In this document: positions 54,844 through 61,768 of the stretch, piece by piece
How positions within the stretch are numbered: position 1 is the first letter of the stretch
How the letters are laid out: each line of letters starts with the position of its first letter
Assembly (NCBI RefSeq): GCF_000327065.1
Contig: NC_019936.1
Span: 1,984,001-2,048,000, forward strand
Length of the DNA: 64,000 nt
From: Stutzerimonas stutzeri RCH2
GTDB taxonomy: Bacteria; Pseudomonadota; Gammaproteobacteria; Pseudomonadales; Pseudomonadaceae
Reading direction: 5' to 3'
Position numbers and translations under genes: made by a program
Notes under the pieces: generated by a model
What the model was told of the DNA's origin: nothing
The model's database searches: none
What the model saw: the letters and a program-made list of their open reading frames with translations, nothing else

Positions 54844-55173
54844 TCAGGCCGCGCATTCCTTGCGCTGGTTAAGCGAAAGCTGCACGCGCCCGTTCTCGAC
54901 GCGCGCCTCGTGGCGATGGGCGCAGCCGACGTCCGGGGCCAAGGCCTCGCCGCTGGCCAGGTCGATCTGCCAGTTGTGCAGCGGACAGGCGACCTGCTTG
55001 CCGTAGACGATCCCCTGCGACAGCGGGCCGCCCTTGTGTGGGCAGCGGTCGTCGAGCGCAAAGACCTGATCGTCCGAAGTGCGGAAGATCGCGATGTCGC
55101 CCTTGGGGCCGGCGATGATGCGCGAGCCGAGCGGGTTGATTTCATCCAGTGCGCAGATATCGAGCCAGTTCAT
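54844..55173 (-). CDS. nirD: Nitrite reductase small subunit NirD (Rieske type)
   Basis: A 109-residue partner of NirB. A full set of Rieske [2Fe-2S] ligands is visible: C44-P-H46 and C63-x2-H66 (DDRCPHKGGPLSQG; VACPLHNW), unlike E. coli NirD, which lacks them. This is the NasE-like assimilatory type. It lies 24 bases after the nirB stop and 42 before nasC on the same strand. Confidence 0.93.
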   Translation of the reverse strand: MNWLDICALDEINPLGSRIIAGPKGDIAIFRTSDDQVFALDDRCPHKGGPLSQGIVYGKQVACPLHNWQIDLASGEALAPDVGCAHRHEARVENGRVQLSLNQRKECAA

Positions 55174-55197
55174 GCGGTGTCTCTCCAGATCAGGTTC

Positions 55198-57648
55198 TCA
55201 GGCGTTTTCCAGCTGCTTGACGGCGATGCGGTCGAATTCCTTCTTCAGCTGCGGCTTGGAGAGCTGCTCCTGCCACGGGTCCTGCTCGAAGGAAAGCGAG
55301 AACAGCAGTCGCTGGTGCAGGGCCTTGCGTCGCTCGGCGTCGTTCAACACGGCCTTCTTGATGTGATCCATGCCGACGCGCTGCATGTAGTGCACGGTGC
55401 GCTCGAGGTAGAAGGCTTCCTCGCGGTAGAGCTGGAGGAACGCCAGGCTGTATTCCATGACCTCCTCGGCTGTCTTCACCTTGACGAAGAACTCGCCGGC
55501 CTCGGTCTTGATGCCGCCGTTGCCGCCGATGTACAGCTCCCAGCCGGAGTCCACGCCGATGATGCCGACGTCCTTGATGCCGGATTCGGCGCAGTTGCGC
55601 GGGCAGCCGGAAACGGCCAGCTTGACCTTGTGCGGCGACCACATGTTGAACAGCGCGTGTTCCAGATCGATGCCCATCTGCGTCGAGTTCTGCGTGCCGA
55701 AACGGCAGAATTCGCTGCCGACACAGGTCTTCACGGTACGGATGGATTTGCCGTAGGCGTGGCCGGAAGGCATATCCAGGTCTTTCCAGACACCCGGCAG
55801 GTCTTCCTTCCTGATGCCCAGCAGGTCGATGCGCTGGCCGCCGGTAACCTTGACCATCGGCACCTGATACTTGTCCGCCACGTCGGCGATGCGCCGCAGC
55901 TCGGCGGCATTGGTGACGCCGCCCCACATGCGGGGAATGACCGAGTAGGTGCCGTCCTTCTGGATGTTGGCGTGGGCGCGCTCGTTGATGAAGCGCGACT
56001 GCGGGTCGTCCTTGGCTTCGCCCGGCCAGGTGGAGATCAGGTAGTAGTTCAGCGCCGGGCGGCAGGTGGCGCAGCCGTTCGGCGTGCGCCATTCCATGAA
56101 GGCCATGGCCGCCGGAATGCTGGTCAGGTGGTGCTCGCGAATGGCCTTGCGCACCTGGCCGTGGTTGAGGTCGCTGCAGCCGCAGATGGCCTTCTCGCTC
56201 TTCGGCTTGACGTCGGCGGCGCCGCCGACGGTATTGATCAGAATCTGTTCGACCAGCCCGGCACAGGAGCCGCAGGAACTGGCGGCCTTGGTGTGCTTTT
56301 TCACCTCGTCCACCGAGAACAGCCCGTGTTCCTGGATCGCCTTGACGATGGTGCCTTTGCACACACCGTTACAGCCGCAGACTTCCATGTCGTCCGGCAT
56401 CGACATGGCCTTGCTCTGGCCCTGGTGGCCTGCGTCGCCTATGGCGCCTTCGCCAAACATCAAATGGTCGCGGATCTGGCCCACGTTCTGGCCCTCGCGC
56501 ACCTGGCGGAAGTACCAGCCGCCGTCGGCGGTGTCGCCGTACAGGCAGGCGCCGACCAGCACGTCGTCCTTGATCACCAGTTTCTTGTAGACGCCGCCGA
56601 TGGGGTCGGAGAGGGTGATGGTCTCGGTGCCGTCGCCGCCGATGAAATCGCCGGCCGAGAACAGATCGATGCCGGTGACCTTTAGCTTGGTCGAAGTCAC
56701 CGAGCCGAGATAGCGGGAGAAGCCGAGCATGGCCAGGTGATTGGCGCAGACCTTGGCCTGTTCGAACAGCGGCGCGACCAGGCCATAGGCCGTGCCGCGA
56801 TGGTTGGCGCATTCGCCGACGGCATAGATGCGCGGGTCGTAGGTCTGCAGGGTGTCGTTGACCAGAATGCCGCGATTGCACGGGATGCCGGCCTGTTCGG
56901 CCAGTTCGCTGTTGGGGCGGATGCCGGCGGCCATCACCACCAGGTCGGCGGGGACCACCTCACCGTCCTTGAACTTGACCGCGCAGACCCGGCCTTCGCC
57001 GTTGTCGAGCAGTTCGGCGGTGTGCTTGGGCAGGAGAAACTTCAGGCCACGGCTTTCCAGCGCGCTCTGCAGCAGGGTGCCGGCGGTCTTGTCCAGCTGG
57101 CGTTCCATCAGCCAGTCACCGATGTGCACCACGGTGACGTCCATGCCGCGCAGCTTGAGGCCATTGGCCGCCTCCAGGCCAAGCAGGCCGCCGCCGATGA
57201 CCACCGCGTGTTTGTGGGTCTTGGCGGTTTCCATCATCACCTGGGTGTCGGCAATGTCGCGGTAGCCGATCACACCCTGCAGGTCCTTGCCAGGAATGGG
57301 CAGAATGAACGGGTTGGAGCCGGTGGCGATGAGTAGGCGGTCGTATTCCGCCTCGCTGCCGTCGTCGGCGATCACCCGGCGTTTGACCCGGTCAATCTTC
57401 ACCACCTTGCAGTTGAGCTTGAGGTGGATGTCGTTCTCGGCGTACCAGTTGAGGTCGTTGAGCACGATCTCTTCGAACTGTTGTTCGCCGGCCAGCACGG
57501 GGGAGAGCAGGATGCGGTTGTAGTTGGGATGCGGCTCGGCGCCGAACACCGTGATGTCATAGAGCTCGTTGGTGAGCTTGAGCAGTTCCTCAAGGGTCCG
57601 CACGCCGGCCATGCCGTTGCCGATCATTACCAGTTTGAGTTTCTTCAT
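55198..57648 (-). CDS. nirB: NADH-dependent nitrite reductase large subunit NirB
   Basis: An 816-residue enzyme reducing nitrite to ammonium with six electrons. Order: FAD/NADH domain (MIGNGMAGVRTLEELL; LLIATGSNPFILPIPG), BFD-like [2Fe-2S] domain about 415-480 (CGCNGVCKGTIVKAI; ASSCGSCAGLVEQIL), then the siroheme/[4Fe-4S] domain with C642, C648, C682 and C686 (TCVGSEFCRFGTQNSTQ; SGCPRNCAES). First gene of nirB-nirD-nasC-cobA. Its 170-base leader carries a sigma-54 promoter and an ANTAR-type antiterminator (see below). Confidence 0.96.
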   Translation of the reverse strand: MKKLKLVMIGNGMAGVRTLEELLKLTNELYDITVFGAEPHPNYNRILLSPVLAGEQQFEEIVLNDLNWYAENDIHLKLNCKVVKIDRVKRRVIADDGSEAEYDRLLIATGSNPFILPIPGKDLQGVIGYRDIADTQVMMETAKTHKHAVVIGGGLLGLEAANGLKLRGMDVTVVHIGDWLMERQLDKTAGTLLQSALESRGLKFLLPKHTAELLDNGEGRVCAVKFKDGEVVPADLVVMAAGIRPNSELAEQAGIPCNRGILVNDTLQTYDPRIYAVGECANHRGTAYGLVAPLFEQAKVCANHLAMLGFSRYLGSVTSTKLKVTGIDLFSAGDFIGGDGTETITLSDPIGGVYKKLVIKDDVLVGACLYGDTADGGWYFRQVREGQNVGQIRDHLMFGEGAIGDAGHQGQSKAMSMPDDMEVCGCNGVCKGTIVKAIQEHGLFSVDEVKKHTKAASSCGSCAGLVEQILINTVGGAADVKPKSEKAICGCSDLNHGQVRKAIREHHLTSIPAAMAFMEWRTPNGCATCRPALNYYLISTWPGEAKDDPQSRFINERAHANIQKDGTYSVIPRMWGGVTNAAELRRIADVADKYQVPMVKVTGGQRIDLLGIRKEDLPGVWKDLDMPSGHAYGKSIRTVKTCVGSEFCRFGTQNSTQMGIDLEHALFNMWSPHKVKLAVSGCPRNCAESGIKDVGIIGVDSGWELYIGGNGGIKTEAGEFFVKVKTAEEVMEYSLAFLQLYREEAFYLERTVHYMQRVGMDHIKKAVLNDAERRKALHQRLLFSLSFEQDPWQEQLSKPQLKKEFDRIAVKQLENA

Positions 57649-57707
57649 GCCCGTTCTCCGTGCCAGTCGACAGCTGCCGTCCGGCCTGCTCTAAATTTTT
57701 CAACAAC

Positions 57708-57800
57708 AAAAAAGGCGTCCCACCGGTTACCCAGTGAGGACGCCTTTGTCCGTGTCCCGCTCTGTCGGGAAACCTGGCCGCTCCACGTTGAGGGTCAGGT
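57708..57800 (-). ncRNA. nirB leader: tandem hexaloop hairpins and terminator (ANTAR-type attenuator)
   Basis: Read on the minus strand. Hairpin 1 (57800-57772) has loop AACGUG; hairpin 2 (57770-57755) has a perfect UCCCG/CGGGA stem and loop ACAGAG; hairpin 3 (57751-57738) has GGAC/GUCC and loop AAAGGC. All three hexaloops have A at 1 and G at 4, the feature recognised by ANTAR proteins. Hairpin 3 shares bases with the 5' arm of an intrinsic terminator (AAAGGCGUCC/GGACGCCUUU, 57747-57711, six U's after), so forming it excludes the terminator. NasT is the expected protein partner. Confidence 0.82.
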
Positions 57801-57825
57801 CGTAATGATTCTTCGATATTTCACA

Positions 57826-57843
57826 TTGCAGAGGCTGTGCCAA
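57826..57843 (-). promoter_or_regulatory. Sigma-54 promoter of the nirB operon
   Basis: Minus strand TTGGCACAGCCTCTGCAA: GG at 57841/57840 and GC at 57829/57828, twelve bases apart, match TGGCAC-N5-TTGC with one change. Start is predicted near 57816, about 17 bases before the first leader hairpin. Confidence 0.75.
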
Positions 57844-57927
57844 CTTTCCAATACGTCATTTTTCAATGGGTTGGAGCTTCCCTGCGCGTGGCTCAGAGGT
57901 TGATCGTTGCACTGATATGCAGCGGCT

Positions 57928-57944
57928 TGCGCCGTGGTGGTGCG
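57928..57944 (-). promoter_or_regulatory. Candidate NtrC site upstream of nirB
   Basis: Minus strand CGCACCACCACGGCGCA; its central 15 bases agree with the NtrC consensus GCACYANNWTRGTGC except at two positions. Centre is about 120 bases upstream of the predicted start, the usual distance for an enhancer acting on sigma-54 polymerase. Confidence 0.5.
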
Positions 57945-57976
57945 AGTTGCGCCTGTTGTTGGTCCTTAAAAGGCCG

Positions 57977-58005
57977 TTGACATGCTGCGACCAGCTTTCT
58001 AAAGT
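57977..58005 (+). promoter_or_regulatory. Sigma-70 promoter for the 58141 gene
   Basis: TTGACA (57977-57982) and TAAAGT (58000-58005) are separated by 17 bases. Transcription from here would lead to the small gene at 58141, leaving a leader of about 130 bases. Confidence 0.6.
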
Positions 58006-58140
58006 TTCGCCCATGCGCCGATTTAGTCAGCTACTTGCGGGGCGCCTGGAGCCGATGGCTTCGAAATACCGCTAAAGCGCTGGTTCCGGTGTCGCCTCCC
58101 ACCGCTGCCCAGCGGAATCCTCGAGGCGGAAGTTGAATCA

Positions 58141-58449
58141 ATGAACGCAAAGCACGCCCAGTTGCGCCTGGCCCCGATCACCAGCGGCCTGCACCCCAGC
58201 AATCCGAAAATCCTCCTTGGCGGCACTCACCAGCCGTCCCTGTTGCGCTACCTCGAAGGTTGGCCGCGACGCCATCGCAAATCCCGCGCCCTGCTTATCC
58301 AGTTCGCCACGGCCGACGAGTCGCTGGCGCGTTTCGCCACTGACAGCTTTGACCTTGCGGTGATTCAGGCGCCAACCGCCGAGCGCCTGGAAGAATGCGT
58401 GCGCGAGCTGACCCGAGTGGCGCGCCAGGGGCTGATTACCCGGCGCTGA
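58141..58449 (+). CDS. Small conserved hypothetical, methyltransferase-like C-terminal strand order
   Basis: A 102-residue protein. I do not recognise a family. Residues 60-102 (FATDSFDLAVIQAPTAERLE then ECVRELTRVARQGLITRR) resemble the last strand and helix of a class I SAM-dependent methyltransferase, but no SAM-binding glycine motif is present in the rest (LRLAPITSGLHPSNPKILLG). It may be a remnant or a small regulatory protein. It sits between the nirB promoter and the convergent kinase gene, and has its own good promoter. Confidence 0.6.
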   Translation: MNAKHAQLRLAPITSGLHPSNPKILLGGTHQPSLLRYLEGWPRRHRKSRALLIQFATADESLARFATDSFDLAVIQAPTAERLEECVRELTRVARQGLITRR

Positions 58450-58452
58450 CCA

Positions 58453-60126
58453 TCACGCGTTTTTTATCAGCAACACGACCAGCAGCAGGTTGAGCAGCAG
58501 CGACAGTAATGCCATGCCGCGCCAGACCTTCAGCGGCTCACGTTCGAGCAGCGGGCGTGGCCGCAGGCTGGCGCTTCGCTGTTCGCCCTGTTCCAGTTCC
58601 AGCAGCCATTGTTCGGCGGTCTCGAAGCGCTGCCGTGGCTCTGCCGCCACCGCGCGGCCAAGGCTTTCCTCCAGCCAGGTAGGCACGTCCGGGCGATAGC
58701 GGCTGGCCGGTGTCGGGTTGCCGAAGCGCGGGCGCTGGAAGGCTTCGATCTCGCCGTAGGGGTAGTGCCCGGTCAGCAGGTAATAGAGCGTCACGCCGGT
58801 CGCGTAGAGATCCTGCGCAGCACTGGGTTCTGCGCCCGTGAACGCCTCCGGGGCAATGAAACTCGGGGTGCCGGGCAGGTGATTGGGCAGGTCGCGGGAC
58901 AGCCCAGGACAGAACGCCAGGCCGAAATCCAGGATGCGCAGCTCGCCGTCCTCGCCCAGCAGCAGGTTCTCCGGCTTGATGTCGCGGTGCAGAATGTTGC
59001 GCCGATGCAGCATGCCTACCGCGCGGATCAGCCTTGATGCGATCTGCAGCAGATCGGTCAGGGGCAGCGGGCCGTCCCGTTCAAGGTGCTGGGCCAGTGT
59101 CCTTCCGGCATATTCGCGCTGCACGTAGTACAGGTGCTGGCGCTGCGGAAGGGGATGCAGTTCGGCGAAATTGCGCCCGGCTACCCGACGCATGAACCAC
59201 TCCTCCTGCAGCAATGCCGGCCCGGCGTCCGACTCGTCCTGTCGGCTGGGTGGCAGCGTCTTCAGCAGCCACGGTTGGCCCTGGCCATCGAGCACGCGGT
59301 AGATCAGTGATTGTCGCGACTCGTGCAGCAGCTCAATTACCTGCCAGCCTTCGAACAGTTGACCGGGTCGCAGCTTTGGCGGCAGCGGCCAGTGATCGAG
59401 CTGGGCGAGGGCGTCGGCCAGCACCGCTTCGGGCAGCGTTTCTACGCGCAGCAGCAATGCACTGGCGTTGTCCTGGCTGCCGCTCTGGTGCGCCAGATTG
59501 ACCAGCGCCCGTGCTGCGGCGCCGAGGTCAGGCTGATCGTGCAGGATATGCGCGATGTCGCGCTCGGGGACGCACGACCAGACGCCGTCGCTCAGCAGCA
59601 GGTAGCTGTCGCCTTCCTGCAGCTCGCCGTCGAGGTAGTCCACCACCAGATGCTGATCCAGGCCCATGGCACGCTTGAGCACATGCTGCATGCCCGACTG
59701 TTCCCAGACATGGTCTTCGCTGAGCCGCTCGAGCTGGGAGCCGTTCCAGCGGTAGGCTCGGCAATCGCCGACGTGGGCCAGGGTGAAGCGTCGCCCGCGC
59801 AGGACCAGCGCGGTCAGCGTGGTCAATAGCGGCTGACTTCCGCCGTTGGCCTGTAGCCAGCGGTTATGTGCGACCAGCACGCGGTCCAGCGATTGCGCGA
59901 CGGCCCAGGTTTCGGGCGTTGCGTAGTAGTCGAAGGCCAGCGCCTGCAAGGTCGCCCGTGCAGCCAGGCCGCCATCGGCGCACTGGCTGACGCCATCGGC
60001 CAGCGCGAACAGATAGCCCTTGCCGGTGGCCAGCCCGGGTGCCGGGGTGACGATGCGTATTGCGTCCTGGTTTTCCGGGCGCGGGCCGGCGGCGCTGGCC
60101 TCGCCATAGCTCAATCGCAGGGGCAT
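58453..60126 (-). CDS. PP2C phosphatase / serine-threonine kinase fusion
   Basis: A 557-residue bifunctional signalling protein. Residues about 1-235 are a PP2C phosphatase (ENQDAIRIV; LFALADGVSQCADGG; LAHVGDCRAYRW; LLLSDGVWSCV; SGSQDNASALLLRV). About 265-510 is a kinase with catalytic HRDIKPENLLL, DFGLAF and GTPSFIAPEA, and the presumed ATP-binding Lys in WLLKTLPP. The glycine loop is degenerate (ELLHESRQSLIYRV). A C-terminal hydrophobic helix anchors it. It follows nasA by 67 bases on the same strand; target unknown. Confidence 0.9.
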   Translation of the reverse strand: MPLRLSYGEASAAGPRPENQDAIRIVTPAPGLATGKGYLFALADGVSQCADGGLAARATLQALAFDYYATPETWAVAQSLDRVLVAHNRWLQANGGSQPLLTTLTALVLRGRRFTLAHVGDCRAYRWNGSQLERLSEDHVWEQSGMQHVLKRAMGLDQHLVVDYLDGELQEGDSYLLLSDGVWSCVPERDIAHILHDQPDLGAAARALVNLAHQSGSQDNASALLLRVETLPEAVLADALAQLDHWPLPPKLRPGQLFEGWQVIELLHESRQSLIYRVLDGQGQPWLLKTLPPSRQDESDAGPALLQEEWFMRRVAGRNFAELHPLPQRQHLYYVQREYAGRTLAQHLERDGPLPLTDLLQIASRLIRAVGMLHRRNILHRDIKPENLLLGEDGELRILDFGLAFCPGLSRDLPNHLPGTPSFIAPEAFTGAEPSAAQDLYATGVTLYYLLTGHYPYGEIEAFQRPRFGNPTPASRYRPDVPTWLEESLGRAVAAEPRQRFETAEQWLLELEQGEQRSASLRPRPLLEREPLKVWRGMALLSLLLNLLLVVLLIKNA

Positions 60127-60193
60127 GGTCGTTCTCGAATGACGGCGTACTGCAGCAGAGCAATATTCGCGCCCTGCAGGATCTGCGTGGGCA

Positions 60194-61405
60194 TCACACC
60201 CGCGCCGCGGTTACCGCAGCCGAGCCCCAGGTAGTGCGCCAGCGACGCTTGACCCCATGCAGGCCGAACCAGGCGAGCACGCCGAGGCTGGCGAACAACC
60301 AGAGGCCGATTTGGTAGTCACCGGTCGATTGTTTGACTGCGCCAAGCCCGGCGGTGAGCAGAAAGCCACCGATACCGCCGGCCATGCCGACCAGTCCGGT
60401 CATCACGCCGATTTCCTTGTTGAAACGCTGCGGCACCAGCTGGAACACCGCTCCATTGCCGGCACCGAGGCTGAGCATGGCGACCACGAACAGTGCCAGG
60501 GCTGCTGTGGAACTCGGCAGGTTGAAGCCCACCGCAGCGATGCAGAATGCCGCGACGGTGTACATCACCAGCAGCGCGCGGATGCCGCCGATGCGGTCGG
60601 CCAGTGCGCCGCCGAGCGGGCGCAGCAGGCTGCCGGCGAAGACGCAGGCAGCGGTGTAGTAGCCGGCCTTGACCGGGTCGAAGGCGTACTGGTCGTGGAA
60701 ATAGCCGGGCAGGGTGCTGGCCAGGCCGAGAAAGCCGCCAAAGGTCACGCTGTAGAAGAACATGAACCACCAGCTGTCGCGGTCGCCCAGTGCCTTCATG
60801 TAATCGGCCAGCGACTTCGGCGCCGGGCGGTTGGGCGCATTCTTCGCCACGCTGGCGAAGATGATCAGGGTGAGCACCAGCGGAATCAGCGCCAGGCCGA
60901 AGACGTTATTCCATCCGAAGATGGCCGCCAACACCGGCGCGAACAAGGCCGCCAGCACGGTGCCGGAATTGCCGGCCCCGGCGATGCCCATCGCCTTGCC
61001 CTGGTGCTCTGCCGGATACCACTGCGAGGCCAGCGGCAGCGCCACGGCAAAGGATGCGCCGGCCATGCCGAGGAACAGGCCGAGCAGCAAAGCCTGCTCG
61101 TAGCTGTGGATGCCATGTAGCCAGGCGACGAACAGCGCGACGATGACGACGCTCTGGCCAAACAGCCCGGCGGTTTTCGGCGACGTGCGATCCGCCAGGA
61201 TGCCCAGCGCGAGACGTAGTACGGCACCGGCGAGGATCGGCGTGGCGACCATGAAGGCGCGTTGCTGGGTGGTCAGGCCGAGATCGGCGGCGATCTGCAC
61301 GCCCAGCGGGCCGAGGACGTACCAGACCATGAAACTCAGGTCGAAGTAGAGGAAGGAGGCAAACAGGGTCGGCGCGTGGCCGGCTTTCCAGAAACTCGTA
61401 CTCAT
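60194..61405 (-). CDS. nasA: Nitrate/nitrite MFS transporter NasA
   Basis: A 403-residue NNP-family nitrate importer with twelve helices. Family hallmarks: the glycine-rich GIAGAGNSGTVLAALFAPV in helix 5 and its repeat GAGNGAVFQLVPQRF, GLVGMAGGIGGFLL in helix 11; conserved Arg residues (ALRLALG-like VLRLALGILADR; SLLRPLGGALADRIGG). It brings in nitrate for nasC. The ATG at 61405 is chosen from family length; the upstream in-frame residues are not membrane-like. Its leader has a sigma-54 promoter and antiterminator; the kinase fusion lies downstream. Confidence 0.93.
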   Translation of the reverse strand: MSTSFWKAGHAPTLFASFLYFDLSFMVWYVLGPLGVQIAADLGLTTQQRAFMVATPILAGAVLRLALGILADRTSPKTAGLFGQSVVIVALFVAWLHGIHSYEQALLLGLFLGMAGASFAVALPLASQWYPAEHQGKAMGIAGAGNSGTVLAALFAPVLAAIFGWNNVFGLALIPLVLTLIIFASVAKNAPNRPAPKSLADYMKALGDRDSWWFMFFYSVTFGGFLGLASTLPGYFHDQYAFDPVKAGYYTAACVFAGSLLRPLGGALADRIGGIRALLVMYTVAAFCIAAVGFNLPSSTAALALFVVAMLSLGAGNGAVFQLVPQRFNKEIGVMTGLVGMAGGIGGFLLTAGLGAVKQSTGDYQIGLWLFASLGVLAWFGLHGVKRRWRTTWGSAAVTAARV

Positions 61406-61483
61406 TGGATCGGCTCCAGGGCGTTCATAGTGCGGCGTTGGCCGCCAGGGCTGCTCGTACCGCCCCGTCGTCGAGGCGGAAAA

Positions 61484-61564
61484 CAAAAAGGCGTCGCAGC
61501 ACGCCTGCCGGAGCAGGAGTGGTGCGACGCCTTTGTCGTGTTGCGCAGACCGCCGTTGGCCTGC
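61484..61564 (-). ncRNA. nasA leader: tandem hexaloop hairpins and terminator (ANTAR-type attenuator)
   Basis: Minus strand. Hairpin 1 (61564-61545) is a seven-base stem GCAGGCC/GGUCUGC with loop AACGGC. Hairpin 2 (61538-61525) is CGAC/GUCG with loop AAAGGC. Both loops have A at 1 and G at 4. Hairpin 2 overlaps the 5' arm of the intrinsic terminator (AAAGGCGUCGCA/UGCGACGCCUUU, 61534-61487, then a U-run to 61485). Same design as the nirB leader, with the identical AAAGGC loop. ANTAR protein NasT is the likely ligand. Confidence 0.85.
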
Positions 61565-61577
61565 CTGAAGGGGATCT

Positions 61578-61594
61578 AGCATCTAGCGTGCCAG
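61578..61594 (-). promoter_or_regulatory. Sigma-54 promoter of nasA
   Basis: Minus strand CTGGCACGCTAGATGCT matches TGGCACG-N4-TTGCW with one change; GG 61592/61591 and GC 61580/61579, twelve bases apart. Start predicted near 61567, so the first leader hairpin begins a few bases into the RNA. Confidence 0.8.
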
Positions 61595-61768
61595 CCGGTG
61601 GAGGCCCCGCGTTATGCGGGCTACGCCTTGCTTGCAGCGAGTCACTGCCGGGAAACGCACAAAGACCGAGCAAGTGCGGGCCAAATCAGGGCAAGCTCCG
61701 CCGCATTGCAAGAAACCCTGCCGCTGCGGTTGCTGTTAGGCTTGGCTGCAATTGCCATGGAGTAAGCG
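61595..61768. other. Remainder of the nasA-pfkB intergenic region
   Basis: Together with leader and promoter this is a 363-base gap without a gene. I found no convincing NtrC dyad here; scattered GCAC and GTGC half sites are too far apart. A short CCCGC/GCGGG hairpin lies at 61606-61620. It must also contain the pfkB promoter. Confidence 0.4.

Noticed and set aside
54514..56685. 723-residue open frame antisense to nasC, nirD and nirB
   Set aside because: Spans three real genes on the other strand and their junctions; no family motif.
61616..61768. NtrC site formed by GCAC and GTGC near 61657-61676
   Set aside because: Half sites are too far apart to form the 15-base dyad.
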